A stretch of 64,000 nucleotides of DNA from the NCBI GenBank assembly GCA_033239125.1, contig BSWB01000008.1, forward strand, positions 16,522,001 to 16,586,000, read 5' to 3'. Positions 35,101 to 47,048 of this stretch are shown here, in pieces (positions within the stretch are counted from its first letter, which is position 1; the number at the start of each line of letters is the position of its first letter). The DNA is from Fagopyrum homotropicum. Taxonomy: Eukaryota; Streptophyta; Magnoliopsida; Caryophyllales; Polygonaceae. The notes beneath the pieces are model-generated. The model did no database searches. It saw only the letters and a program-made list of their open reading frames with translations, and was not told the DNA's origin. The position numbers and the translations under genes are program-made.

Positions 35101-38100
35101 CTATGGGATTTACTTGTCCAGATAGAAAGAATGCTGCCGACTTTTTGCAAGAAGTAAGTTTGTTTCATGTTGAGATATGCTTAATTTAATAGTACCCTCT
35201 ACGGCTCTAATCCCTGACCTCGTATTTGGTGTCCTCTACACAGGTTACATCAAAGAAGGATCAAGAGCAGTACTGGTCTCATCCTGATCGGTCACACCGA
35301 TATGTCCCTCCAGCAAAATTTGCAGAAGCCTTTCGTAACTTTCATGTAGGGAGGAGCTTGTCAGAGGAACTTAATCGGCCTTTTGACAGACGGCAAAATC
35401 ATCCTGCTGCGTTGTCAACATCTAACTATGGCGTGAAGAAGGGCCAACTCCTCAAGATTGGTTATTCATGGCAGAAACTACTTATGAAAAGAAACTCATT
35501 TATATACGTCTTTAAATTCGTTCAGGTAATGCTGCCAATTTTCGGAGATTGAAAAGTAGTGTTCTAAAATGTTATCAGATAGTTTATGCCATGACTTCTA
35601 TAGTCTAACCTATAACATTGTTGTTTTCAGCTACTTTTTGTGGCTATTATCACAATGACTGTCTTTTTCCGGACAAAAATCCACCATGATACAGTTGCTG
35701 ATGGAGGCTTATATCTTGGGGCTTTATATTTCTCCATGGTGATCATTCTTTTCAATGGTTTCACAGAGGTATCCATGTTAGTGACTAAGCTTCCAGTTCT
35801 GTACAAGAACCGGGACTTGCATTTTTACCCTTGTTGGGTATATACTCTCCCTTCCTGGATTTTGAGCATTCCAACTTCACTCATAGAGTCTGGTTTTTGG
35901 GTGGCTGTCACATATTATGTGATAGGATATGATCCAAACATTATGAGGTAAGAATGTGGAAATTCTAGCTTTAGTGAGGTGTACTCTTCTCATGGGTCCT
36001 AAATTGGTATCATGGCCAACTCTGATCAGCTCATCATCGTTTTCTTCTCCTTCTTGATGAATGATTTGCAGGTTCCTTAAGCAGTTCCTGCTATATTTTT
36101 CCCTGCATCAAATGTCTTTAGCTCTTTTTCGAGTAATTGGGTCATTGGGTCGGAATATGATAGTGGCCAACACATTTGGATCTTTTGCCATGTTGGTTGT
36201 GATGGGTCTTGGAGGATACATTATTTCAAGAGGTAAAACGCCATTATCTAGTTTTATTGTCTGTTTGCTATCGATAGTTTTTAAAACTGTAAAGTGAAGT
36301 TTACTTTTTCACAACAGATAACATTCCTCGTTGGTGGATTTGGGGTTTCTGGCTGTCTCCTCTAATGTATGGCCAAAATGCAGTTTCTGTCAACGAATTC
36401 CGTGGGCATTCTTGGGACAAGGTAATTAGTAAATCATTAAGCAGTTTGCATTTGCTTTAGCATTTTAGTTTTAAAAACCAGCTAAAGCATGTCCAAAGAT
36501 GCCGCACCTTCTCGGTTTCAAGGGCTTTTTTTAATGTTTTTCCAGTGGTAGGACTATTTTCTCACCTTATCAGACCATGTTACATTTAATGCATTGAGAA
36601 AGTTTTGCTCCGACAGTGCCACTGTACAACTAACATAGACTTCCTTACTAATATGAGTTTGAATTCTTTAGCTGATCATGAGTTTTAGACATTGGCATGT
36701 TTCTTAGCAAAAGTTTTATAAGAAAACCATCCAATTTACAGTGATGCATGATATCATCACCATGCTCCATTTAGCAGATGCCCACTCTTATTAAATGGGG
36801 TTTTCTTTTTAACGCGACAAATGTGAATGCATCAAGCGTAAGAATGCATCAAAATTTGTATACAGCTTAATCTCACTTTCTGTAAAAGACTTGTGATTTT
36901 GCTACCATGTTTGAGATGCTAGAGATTTGGGAACTCAAGATTAGGTGATCTAGTGCTGAAGTCAAGAAGCCTGTTTCCAGAGAGTTACTGGTATTGGATT
37001 GGCCTTGGTGCATTGGTTGGATATACATTCTTGTTCAACATTCTATTTACTATCTTCCTCTCATACCTTCAACGTAAGTCATCTGTTCCTTTTTCTCCTG
37101 AAACCCTCATTGACGGGATATTTCCGGTTTGAAAACTTTATAATGAAACTAGGCTTGATTCAAGAAATGCCATAACTTTTCCAGCTTTGGGGAGACGCCA
37201 ACCTGTCATCTCCAGAGAGGAGCTTGAGGAGAGGGAAAGAAGGAGAAGAGGGGAAGTTACAGTTATAGAACTGAGACAATACTTGCAGCATTCAGGATCA
37301 TTAACTGGTTAGTTTCTGTATGCCTTCTCAATCAGTTTCATTCTCTCTTACCACTTCCATACCTGATTAGTTTGTCTGTCACCAATTTTATCAAATTTGT
37401 ACAGGCAAAGGCTTTACTGAAAGAGGCATGGTTCTTCCATTTCAACCACTTTCAATGGCTTTCAGCAACATCAGTTATTATGTAGATGTCCCTTTGGTGA
37501 GTGTATCGGTGGAATTATCTTACTTATATATATTGGTCCTGTGTTCTCCTCACCTTTAACAGCATGGATACCGGTAGCTCCAAGTCACAGTTACAATTCT
37601 GTCTTTGTATAGGAATTAAAACAACAAGGAATAACGGAGGACAGATTACAGCTTTTGGTGGATGTCACTGGCGCTTTTAGACCTGGTGTCCTCACTGCAT
37701 TAGTGGGAGTCAGCGGCGCGGGTAAAACAACTCTGATGGATGTACTAGCTGGTAGAAAAACTGGTGGGGTGATAGAAGGGAACATCTACTTATCTGGTTA
37801 TCCCAAAAAACAAGAAACATTTGCTAGAGTTTCTGGTTACTGTGAGCAAAACGATGTCCATTCCCCTTGCTTAACTGTTCTTGAGTCACTTTTGTTCTCT
37901 GCATGGCTGCGCTTAACGCCAGATGTTGATTCAGAAACACAAAGGGTAAGTATGAAGTTTTTACCTTTTTCATCGGTTAATCCATCAATGACATCTGAAT
38001 TTATTCCAGGCTTTTGTTGAGGAAGTTATGGAACTTGTTGAGCTCACTTCATTAAGTGGAGCCTTGGTTGGTCTTCCTGGCATTGATGGTTTGTCAACAG

Positions 38101-40162
38101 AACAAAGGAAAAGGTTAACAATTGCTGTTGAGTTGGTTGCAAACCCGTCCATTGTCTTCATGGACGAGCCAACCTCGGGCTTAGATGCGAGATCTGCGGC
38201 CATTGTGATGAGGACTGTCAGGAATATTGTCAACACGGGGCGAACTATTGTCTGCACAATTCACCAACCAAGTATAGACATATTTGAATCCTTTGATGAG
38301 GTAATTTACTAATAATATCCTTGACCTGTTCTTCAAGAAATTACTTACATTCTCCCACTATTCAAAATGCTACAAGCCTACAAGAATACTCAATTAGGGG
38401 ATTACAAAATATGCCGCGTGCTATAATTTGTGAGCATATTGGATGCATTTTTAGGAGTTATTTCAACTTCAGCTCTGGTTTGAGGAGATAATGTCAAATT
38501 GCTGTTAGATTTAATCAGCCAAAATCATCATCCCACTATGCAGCTGTTAACCCTGTTACTTACTAGTCTTATCCTTGATGATTTTTAGTTTGTTAATTCT
38601 GACGTGGGGCTTATGTTTGCCTTTTTGAACAGCTTTTGTTTATGAAGCGTGGAGGACAGCTGATATACGCTGGTCCACTTGGCCCAAAATCTTGCAAACT
38701 TGTTGAATTCTTTGAGGTCAGTGATCACATCTTTTTTACTTGGTTTCTTCTATATCCTCGAAATATAGGAGTACCCAAGATTAGGCCTGGCTACAATCCA
38801 AGATTAGGCCCAAAATCTTGCAAACTTGTTGAATTCTTTCAGTAAAGTTGTTCCACCATTTCTGTAGGGTATTGAAGGAGTACCCAAGATTAGGCCTGGC
38901 TACAATCCAGCTGCATGGATGCTTGAAGTGACATCTCCTTCAGAAGAAAGTCGTCTTGGTGTTGATTTTGCTGAGATTTACAGACAGTCTAGTTTGTTTG
39001 AGTATGTATCCTTTTCGTTGGTTCTTCCAACGGCAGACTTTGTTTTAAAACCATCGCATTTGACATTGCAGCCTTGTTTCTTTTCAGGCGTAACAAGGAG
39101 TTAGTTGAGAGACTAAGCATACCAAGCAGTAATTCGAAAGACCTAAGTTTCCCTACCGAATATTCTCGTTCGTACTTGGATCAGTTCTTGGCTTGCCTAT
39201 GGAAACAAAACCTGTCTTACTGGAGAAATCCACAGTACACTGCAGTTAGGTTCTTCTACACCAGCATCATTTCCTTTATGCTGGGGACAATCTGTTGGAG
39301 ATTTGGTCATAAAAGGTTTACAGTCTTCCAAGTATATTCTTTGTGATTGGTTATGTATGCTCCTAACGTATTATGTATACGTACAGGGAGCATGAAGGAG
39401 ACCTGTTTGATGCAATGGGGTCCTTGTATGCTGCAATTTTATTCATCGGAGTTACCAACGGAACAGCTGTTCAACCTGTTGTTTCCGTAGAAAGATTCGT
39501 TTCGTACAGAGAGCGAGCTGCGGGATTGTATTCAGCGTTGCCATTCGCGTTTGCGCAGGTTGCTATCGAGTTCCCTTATGTGCTAGCTCAATGCCTTATT
39601 TATTGCACAATCTTCTACGCAATGGCTGCATTTGAGTGGCGGCTGAACAAGTTCGTATGGTATCTATACTTCATGTTCTTCACCATGCTATACTTCACAT
39701 TTTACGGAATGATGACGACAGCTGTGACACCAAACCATAACGTGGCTGCGATTATAGCCGCTCCCTTCTACATGTTGTGGAACCTGTTCAGTGGGTTCAT
39801 GATTCCCCACCAGGTAGGTAATGGGTTCTTCAAATATATATGTATGTTTGAAGTCAAATAAAGGACTTAGTAACGTTGTGATGTAACAGAGAATACCTGT
39901 ATGGTGGAGATGGTACTACTGGGCAAATCCAATAGCATGGAGTCTATACGGTCTTCTCACTTCTCAGTACGGCGACGTCACGTCGTTAGTAAAGCTATCA
40001 GACGGAATTCATGAAATTCAAGTCCGGCAACTCCTAAAAGAAGGCTTTGGTTTCAGGCATGATTTTTTGTGGGCGTGTGCTGCCATGGTCATTGCTTTCT
40101 GCTGCTTCTTTGCTCTCATCTTTGCGTATGCCATCAAGGCATTCAACTTCCAGAAGAGGTGA
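32130..40162 (+). CDS. ABCG32: ABCG32/PEC1-type full-size ABCG (PDR) transporter
   Basis: Plasma-membrane ATP-driven exporter; Arabidopsis ABCG32 (PEC1) exports cutin precursors for the cuticle. 23 exons: 32130-32404, 33188-33308, 33386-33474, 33587-33671, 33866-34025, 34102-34178, 34252-34305, 34681-34771, 34852-35153, 35244-35525, 35631-35947, 36072-36232, 36318-36421, 36923-37073, 37185-37307, 37405-37496, 37613-37945, 38010-38300, 38633-38716, 38868-39001, 39088-39315, 39387-39813, 39890-40162. All junctions are GT-AG; phases agree and close to 1417 aa, against about 1420 in Arabidopsis. It has the PDR order NBD1-TMD1-NBD2-TMD2. NBD1: Walker A GPPGCGKTT (Lys174), signature SGGQ (308-311), Walker B FMDE (Glu332). 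NBD2: GVSGAGKTT (Lys866), the usual degenerate signature LSTEQRKR, FMDE (Glu992). The N-terminus (MWSSSENVFARS) and C-terminus (AIKAFNFQKR) match ABCG32 rather than other PDRs. The acceptors of exons 3 and 14 are the least certain. All catalytic motifs are intact. Confidence 0.94.
38681..38909 (+). repeat. Partial tandem duplication spanning exon 19, intron and exon 20 of ABCG32
   Basis: The 3' end of exon 19 (38681-38714) recurs inside the following intron at 38807-38840. The start of exon 20 (38877-38909) also occurs inside that intron at 38768-38800, in the order exon19-end, exon20-start copy, exon19-end copy, exon20-start. The offsets are 126 and 109 bp, so the unit of 110-126 bp was duplicated in tandem with an indel. 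The outer donor (GAG|GTCAGT) and outer acceptor (CTGTAG|GG) keep the frame. Confidence 0.85.
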
Positions 40163-40994
40163 TTCACCAACTATTTATTTGTACATACATTGCATTACTT
40201 ATTGTCTATGCCTAAGTCTTGAGCTTTATCAAAGGAATAACTAAAATAAGAGATTTTCAAGTCTCACTCTATTTGTATAATTATCAAACAATAATTTGTT
40301 GTTACCGTTAAGACGTTCATCTTAGATTATGATAGAGTTTGAGGTCATTGCTTAATTTTTGCTAGATTCTTCATTACCGTTAAGACGTTCATCCATGGTT
40401 TCAAAAGAAACTAACTTTTAAAAATGCAGCTAACTCTCCAAATAAAAAACAGAATATTTGGAAAATTATGGTTGCTGAAGCTTATTTAAACTAGTGCGGT
40501 AGCACGTGCGGGCTTTGCTTCTTCAACTAATTTTACGAACACATATATATTTATTTGTTTAATCGAATTGTATTTTTTTAAAAAATTTTAAGCGTTTATA
40601 TTTATTGTTATTATTAAAAAAAGCAATCCAAGTTATTCTTTGTAAATAAAATAATATAAAAATGTTACATGACTTCAAACCATACAAGAAATTATACAAA
40701 AAGTTCTTTTTACAATTGATTATTTAAAGATAAACTTTATAAAGATAATTATACATAACTTACAATACTTTAACATTTTAAAATATAAATTTCATACAAT
40801 TAATTATATTTTCGATGATATGCAAATCGCACATAAAAATTTGTCAAAGTTTACGTACAAAATCACATCGCGTTTAAATTACACAAAATTACCGGTTAAT
40901 TGTCCAATATTACATGAATGGCAATAATTTATAAACTAAATAAATCACTAATTATTTGTAATACTTTGCAAAAAAAAAAAAGGATAATTTGACG
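40163..40994. other. 3' flank of the ABCG32 gene; no gene seen
   Basis: 3' UTR to perhaps 40400, with an imperfect direct repeat TTACCGTTAAGACGTTCATC (40302-40321 and 40375-40394), then AT-rich DNA without coding signs. Confidence 0.5.
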
Positions 40995-41149
40995 TACTAG
41001 GCTTTTTTGAGTTTTTGTTAAAGAAAATGTACCCCAAATTTTATACCACTTTCATTTAATAGAAGGTAAAAATAATTAACCCCTTTATTTTTTTTTAAAA
41101 AATAATAGACATTAGTTAGTGTTAAGTTGTAATTAGTATTACTGAATTT

Positions 41150-41246
41150 GTTTATTTTATTTTATTTTATTTTTTATTTTATTTTTTATTTTTCTTTTAT
41201 TTTATTTTATTTTTTATTTTTATTTTATTTTATCTTTTTTTTATTT
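41150..41246. repeat. Low-complexity (TTTTA)n tract
   Basis: Almost pure TTTTA/TTTTTA repeats over about 95 bp, directly left of the CATACCAGAA array. Confidence 0.9.
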
Positions 41247-41249
41247 TCT

Positions 41250-41730
41250 GGAATAAATTTCTGGTATGAAATTTTTCATACCAGAAATTTTTCATACTAG
41301 AAAATTTTCATACCAGAAATTTCATACCTGAAATTTCATACCAGAAACTTCATACGAGAAATTATCATACGAAAAGTTCATACCAGAAATTTTATACCAA
41401 AAATTTCATACGAAAAGTTAATACCATAAATTTCATACCATATATTTCATCCCTGAAATGGTTTGTCTTTTAAATGATCAAGTGTTAATTTTCTGGTATA
41501 AATTTCATACCATAATTACATACCAGAATTTCACATACCAGAATTTTGCATACCAGAATTTTACATACCATAATTACATACCAGAATTTTACATACTTGA
41601 ATTACATACCAGAATTAAATACTAGAATTTTACATAGCAGAATTACATACCGAAATTTTCACATACCGGAATTATCACGTACCGGAAATGCACATACCGG
41701 AATTTCCACATACCGGAATTTCACATACCG
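41250..41730. repeat. Imperfect short tandem array, unit about TTTCATACCAGAA
   Basis: About 30 degenerate copies, 13-18 bp apart. It opens with a perfect 14-bp inverted repeat (41258-41271 against 41274-41287) in which one unit faces the next. AGAAA, AGAATTT and CGGAATTT variants succeed each other along the array, as in a satellite growing by local duplication. Confidence 0.85.
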
Positions 41731-42887
41731 AAATTTCACATTCTTATCAAACACTTCTTCTCTAGAAAGATTTTTTTTTTCTTTTAGTGTAATGTGATGA
41801 GAGATAATAGTATCTCATAGTGTAAATGATTATAGTCTTTGATGTGATAATGATATGAAGTTTACCCAGGAATAAAAGGGAATCTGTTAATGCAAGAAAA
41901 GGTTTATTTTGTTCCAAAATAGACAGAACAATGTTCTTGGGTACCGTCTACTGTGTAGGAGGACGCCGTTGGCTTGGCGTGCTAATGAATACACAGAAAA
42001 TGGTTTGGGAAAAAGTTCAACAGCAGCTCTAATACTCATGAAGTTGTAGCTAGCTAGCTAATTCCACGTTTAATATATTTATAAAAACGTCCCTTGTGAA
42101 AGTGACCATAGAATAAGCACTAGTTAGAGTAGTTGCTTGTTGGCATTGCCCTTTTCTTCATACGTTTATGTCGAGGATCACACAAAGCGAAGGTTCTGCG
42201 TTTCAACTATTTCTAAAAGCATAATTTGCATCAATTAAGAGGTGGAAGACAATTGATTCCACATATCCGATAAACTTGGTAATAAGCGTGAAAATGTTTT
42301 TCTACTTAGAAACATAATCATTTGATTGACAAATATTCACTAGTATAAATATTCTGCTGCACAATGAAAAGAGATACAATCTAGAATATTACCACACAAG
42401 TCATTCAGTTTCTTTGTTATTTCTTTAATTTCCTTCTCAACTCTCTTGATGTTGGTTGAGTAAAGTCTCAAGCCCTGAATATATAATTAGTCATTAAGTA
42501 ACACACAACAACCATACTCTTGTATTCAAAATTAGATCAGTCAACTAACTATCATGTTGACAAGAGGGTTCTCAAGGTAATTTAAACCACTCACAAACAA
42601 GAGTGCAACAAGGATGAATTTCTTATGACAAAATGCATCTGGTGGTTGTGTTTTCCGGTAGCAAATGGACTTACTGCTAAGCATTTGATGAATTGGATGA
42701 TTTCCAGAAAACAATTGAAAATATCAAGAGGCTTTGCAATAGGGATTATTCCATATACTAGAACGCAGAGGTTATATAATTTTTGAAATCACCATGGCAT
42801 AATCATGGATATATCAAGCATAACTTTGAAAATACAAATCAGAATCAAGCAAAATAGCAAAACAGAGGGCGAGGTAATTACAAATCC

Positions 42888-42942
42888 ATGTCAACCCTAG
42901 CTACCTCCTTCATCTTACTTTACCTGCTTTGCTTCATACCAG
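42888..42942 (+). other. Possible orphan signal-peptide exon
   Basis: ATG followed by 18 codons giving a short secretion signal (hydrophobic SFILLYLLCFIP), ending precisely at a strong donor CAG|GTAAGG. In plant cysteine-rich secreted peptide genes, exon 1 typically encodes just the signal peptide and is followed by an intron. No matching second exon is seen before the repeats start at 43013. It may be a fragment captured by the surrounding element, or chance. Confidence 0.3.
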
Positions 42943-43536
42943 GTAAGGCATTCTTCTACATTCTAGTACGAGTAAATCCCAGAGCAGTGAACTGTAGGAA
43001 GAAGAATAGAATTTTGGTATGAGTAAACCAAAGCAAGAAAGCTAAAATTTTGGTATGAGTGAATCAAAACAAGTAAATCAAAGCTCTCTATTACTAGAAG
43101 AGAATTGCTGATAAGCAGAAGATTCTGGTATGAGTAAATCGAAGCAAATGAATTTCTGGTATGAGTAAATCCGAGGCTCTCCCTGACAAATTTGGAGATT
43201 TGGATGCTTGTTCGTAGATTGAAGACTCGTGGTTAAAGAAGATGAATAGGGAGTCAAATCGGAGATTTGGATGCTTGCTTGTCCCCAATTCTTATGGGAG
43301 AAATGATGGAGAACTAAATGCGACCATAATGGTTTGAATGAGAGATTCGAGATGAGGAGCAGGTGAGGGCAACGAAAGAGAAGGTGAGAGGATGAGTAGC
43401 AGGCGAGGGCAACGAAAGAGAAGGTGAGGGGAAAGAGAAGGGGTTGGTGAAGACGGAGTAGGTGGGTTGAAAAAGAACGGTAAAAAATTAAGTTGGGGTA
43501 CACTTACCTAATGTGAAAATGTAAAAGGCCTAGTTA

Positions 43537-44559
43537 CTAGTATAAATTAAAAAAAGCATACTTACCTAATTAGCCCAAAAAAAATCACCTTATTAGATAG
43601 CCTTGTGGATTTTGAAGTTTTTCAAGGGATATTTTTGTCCCGAAACATTGAGATTGGATGCATTTATTTTAATAATGGTCGTTTCGATTCTTATATTCAA
43701 AACAATTTAGGTGTAGTAAAAAGTTTTTCAATTATTTACTCTACGACAAGGTCAAGAATAACCATTTCATTAATCTCAAATAATGGTTTTTTTACAATTT
43801 ACAAGTTCATATGTTTTGGTCCATTCTTTCATATATTAAATATTCGCCTCATATTGTTAGTTGACCATCTATTGCACCTTGCAAACCGAAAATAATACTA
43901 CTAACTCCTTAAAAAAAATAATCCGTGTATTTAATATCTTCGATTTACTTTATTATGATTTTTATCACTTAAAAAATATTTTAGAATGCAGAAATATATG
44001 ATATTTTAGAAGGTAAAATTAATTAATTAAAATACTCCAAATTAAAGGGGGTGATAACTTTGTACCACAAACTTGTAACATGAATAAAAATATCTCAATC
44101 TTCAGTATACATTGTAACACGGTGCCATAAAATTTTACTCCGGCCAAAATTCCGGCATAGAGAGGGTGACTTTGTCATCCTAGTGACAGGTGAGTTGGAT
44201 TTTTTTTGGAATAAAAAAAGAAAGAAAAACAATTTGCAGCCAATTCATCATCAAATTGGTAAATTGATTACGAATTTGTACATCCCTTCACCCATAAACA
44301 TCCATAAAAATTTGGGATTTCTTCTTCATATAGACCAAGCCATAGAAACGTCTCTCTTCAATCGATTAGGGGTTTCTTTCTCGTTCAAAATAGGGGTTTC
44401 TTCCTTCCTCGTTCAGAATACTATCGACCAAGCCACCCAAACGTCTCTTATCAATTGATTCACTCTTCATCATCAAATTAGTATGTATACAACTTTCCTT
44501 TTGTTTCGAAAAGGATTTTTTGTTGTTTGTATCTCTATTGCTTGATTTTGGTTAACTAA
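43537..44559. other. No gene recognised; possible MULE upstream end
   Basis: AT-rich. A short open frame at 43605-43895 matches nothing I know. The stretch 44045-44560 may be the 5' end and leader of the Mutator-like element whose transposase fragment follows; its terminal inverted repeat was not resolved. Confidence 0.4.
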
Positions 44560-44955
44560 ATATGTGCAAATGTATGACAAATTCAGAATTGTAGTAAGAT
44601 ATGGTGGATTATTTGGCAAAGATCCTGAATTGTCATACTGGGAGGGTTGATGGACACGATTGACATACTTGATGTAAATTATTTGAGCTATTTTGAGTTA
44701 CTTGACATGATTAAAGATCTTGACCCTGTGTTTGAAGAAGTAAAAACCATAAAGGTCTTTTACCGTGTGCTTGTAATGTCTTTGTTTAGACCCAGATGTA
44801 ATGGATATAGCTGCCTTTGGTTTGAAAAGTGGAACAATTGACTTGTTTGTGACTGTGTCTGTAGAAGAAAATGATGATATGCTTCATGGAGATGAAGGTA
44901 GTGAGAATGACTTTACTGAAGATAGTAAGAATGAATCATCTAAAGACAAAAGATA
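44560..44955 (+). pseudogene. N-terminal (PB1-like) fragment of a Mutator-like transposase
   Basis: Three frame segments encode VVRYGGLFGKDPELSYWEG, then LSYFELLDMIKDL, then MDIAAFGLKSGTIDLFV followed by an acidic tail. This is the order of the plant PB1-like domain found at the start of MULE transposases. It is frameshifted and has a stop near 44648. The remainder of the transposase is missing; an LTR fragment begins at 44964. Confidence 0.55.
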
Positions 44956-44963
44956 GTGATATA

Positions 44964-45476
44964 TGTAACACCCCGAATCCCCGGGACTCAGGGCGCTACT
45001 GAGATAAGATTTCATTGTGGATCCTGACCCTAGCCTGACAACAAGTTCACTGAATCTTACAATAAGGCACAAATATATTAAAAACCAAAACATCAAACTG
45101 TATAAATATATATATACAAACAAAGGTTTACAAAAGCACCGCTGAGTACAAAACAACAATCCATACATATACAAAACATCTCAAGATCCCTCGCACAACC
45201 ATAGTGTACGGAAGCCCTCAACGGATCACCCATCTGGCTCATTCTGCAGTCCTCCTAACATGCAGATCATCAATAACACGGTATAAACCGTTAGCTAACC
45301 ATTCATATATAAGATAATACATAAGCACAAACATAGATCATGAAATCATAAACACATAATCATGTTGTCACACATTTACCCGTTTAATTATCTTTATAAC
45401 GTCATATATGCACGAGGAATATATCATCCTCGCCTCTGGGTACCATAGCCATCTAGTGTAGTATCGGCACACTTCC
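44964..45476 (-). mobile_element. Truncated LTR fragment, same superfamily of LTR as the solo LTR at 18648-30229
   Basis: Begins TGTAACACCCCGAA; aligns with the reverse complement of 29453-30229 through blocks such as GGATCCTGACCCTAGCCTGA, then ATCTGGCTCATTCTGCAGTC, then GCAGATCATCAA. It is cut at 45476 by the LTR of element C. Confidence 0.72.
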
Positions 45477-47007
45477 TGAACGAAGATATATTCTTAGGTC
45501 GTTTATATCCTATCAAAGTAATTTCCGAACTCAACACTAAAACAAGTATAGCGGTCAAGTAAGGGTCGAACCCAAGAGAGTTTGTGATATTTTTATTTGA
45601 TTCAATTATTGATTATAAAACAAAGTAACAAAGGGGGGGGGTTGGATGAATTGATGCACACAAAACTAAAAAGCAAGTAAATGAGATTGATATGACGATG
45701 ATGAGTGAATCTACACTAGGTTGATTCTTAGCATGCGATTACTACTTTGGTGAGTTACTTTTTACAAGTTTTCAAGTAATGTTTCCGTCTTGATCATATG
45801 TATGTGTTGAGCCAACCGGCATCAACACAACTTAACAAGTTAGTGTTCCGTAAACCTACAAGAACAAGTCACAAGTTAGCTTTCAAACAAAGACTAAGGG
45901 ATATAAAGAGAAGATTAAAACCGTGAAACTAATCTTTATATTTGTGTTTCTTTTCCTTCAAGCAATTACAACCCGTTATTACTTAAAGGTTACTACTAGA
46001 CTAAAGAACCGAACCCGGAATCTATTAATCCTAGCTCTTTGTATGCACTTAGAACCTAAGGTGATCAATCTTAAGTGATAAATAAAACATGAAATTTAGA
46101 TAAATGAAGATCAAGAAACACAAAACATTACTGAATAAAACTTATATTAGAAAGGAAACTTACAACCAAAGTAATAATGCAGCTTCAAACCAACCCAATG
46201 TAGCAAGGAAACTAAAAGCTCATTACAAAGGAAGCAAGAGAGAATAAAAGTGGGAAAATGATGGATGATTCTAGCAATCAGCCATGGGTCTATTTATACT
46301 ACAAATGACACTAAATAGGAGTAAATAGCCGGTCAAAACAGCCACCTTTAATGCCATAAAGGTGGTGTAAACAGCCGGAGTAAAGTCTTTGTCGCTGAAC
46401 CGCAGGGGCGTCCTTCAGATCCGCATGTGTGGTTTAGGCAAAAACGTTTGATCTTCTTCGTGGCTGCAGGGACGGCCTGGCAGTTCCGCAGGGGTGGATC
46501 ATTAATGATCTTCAAATGTCTGACTCTTCAACTTTCTGTTGCTTCAGATGCTGAGCCGCAGGGGCGACCCAGTGTCAACGCAGGGGCGACCTAGTGTCAA
46601 CGCAGGGGCGGTGACACTGACTCTTCAGCTTCACAGCTCCGCAGGGTGAGACGCAGGTAGAAGCGCAGGGGTGCCGGTCTTTGCTTCTTCAGAATAAGTC
46701 ACCGCAGGGGCGCCAAGGAGTGGCACCGGGGTGGCGACAATCTTCGTTCCTCGCACTGGCGAAGGCGCATGCTGCGCTCCGGAACGTGGTGTCACCCGCA
46801 GAGGCGGTGACACTGCTCCGCAGGGGCGGTGAGGCAATAGAAGCTTTGCTTCGTGAATGGTCTTCAACTCCCAAGTGCTAAAACTCCTCTTTTATCTTCT
46901 TTTAGTCTTCTTCTTCTGGATCCAGGAGTTAGTAGCATAAACCGACACTAATGTGATAAAAAGACTCTAAAAACTAACCTAAATGATAGTGATTTCATCA
47001 CCTATCA
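45477..47007 (-). mobile_element. 3' LTR of Athila-like element C
   Basis: On the minus strand it begins TGATAGGTGATG, directly after the tract AAGTATGGGGGAGTT, and ends CTTCGTTCA. Between 46390 and 46840 the motif CCGCAGGGGCG is reiterated at irregular spacing (six exact CGCAGGGGCG and about five variants). A run of nine G lies near 45633. The left border is set by the TG/CA rule and the end of similarity to the fragment on its left. Confidence 0.7.
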
Positions 47008-47011
47008 AACT

Positions 47012-47048
47012 CCCCCATACTTAGACCTTTTACTCGTCCCGAGTAAAA
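47012..47048 (-). ncRNA. Hairpin plus AAGTATGGGGG tract next to the LTR of element C
   Basis: Arms TTTTACTC (47028-47035) and GAGTAAAA (47041-47048), 8 bp perfect, loop GTCCC on + (GGGAC in the element's sense). The tract CCCCCATACTTAG lies at 47012-47024, and in the element's sense reads CTAAGTATGGGGG directly before the LTR, where the polypurine tract is expected. One of four such modules in the window. Confidence 0.65.

Larger units (their letters stand above)
40995..43536. mobile_element. Candidate non-autonomous DNA transposon with inverted ends and subterminal repeats
   Basis: The left end has TACTAGGC (40995-41002) and TGTACCCCAA (41028-41037). The right end, read on the minus strand, has TAACTAGGC (43528-43536) and TGTACCCCAA (43493-43502), in the same order. 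Inside are subterminal arrays of one motif: CATACCAGAA in dozens of imperfect copies at 41250-41730 on the left, and the opposite sense TTCTGGTATGA or TTTTGGTATGA in five copies at 43013-43165 on the right. Subterminal repeats in both orientations are a habit of CACTA and some Mutator-like elements, but the terminal CACTA and a target duplication are not clear. No transposase. Confidence 0.55.

Noticed and set aside
41250..41730. CRISPR-like array
   Set aside because: Short degenerate units without unique spacers in a plant nuclear context; a satellite-like subterminal repeat.
43078..43503. 141-codon minus-strand frame
   Set aside because: It runs through the TTCTGGTATGA repeats and a duplicated purine-rich segment, so it is open because of the repeats.
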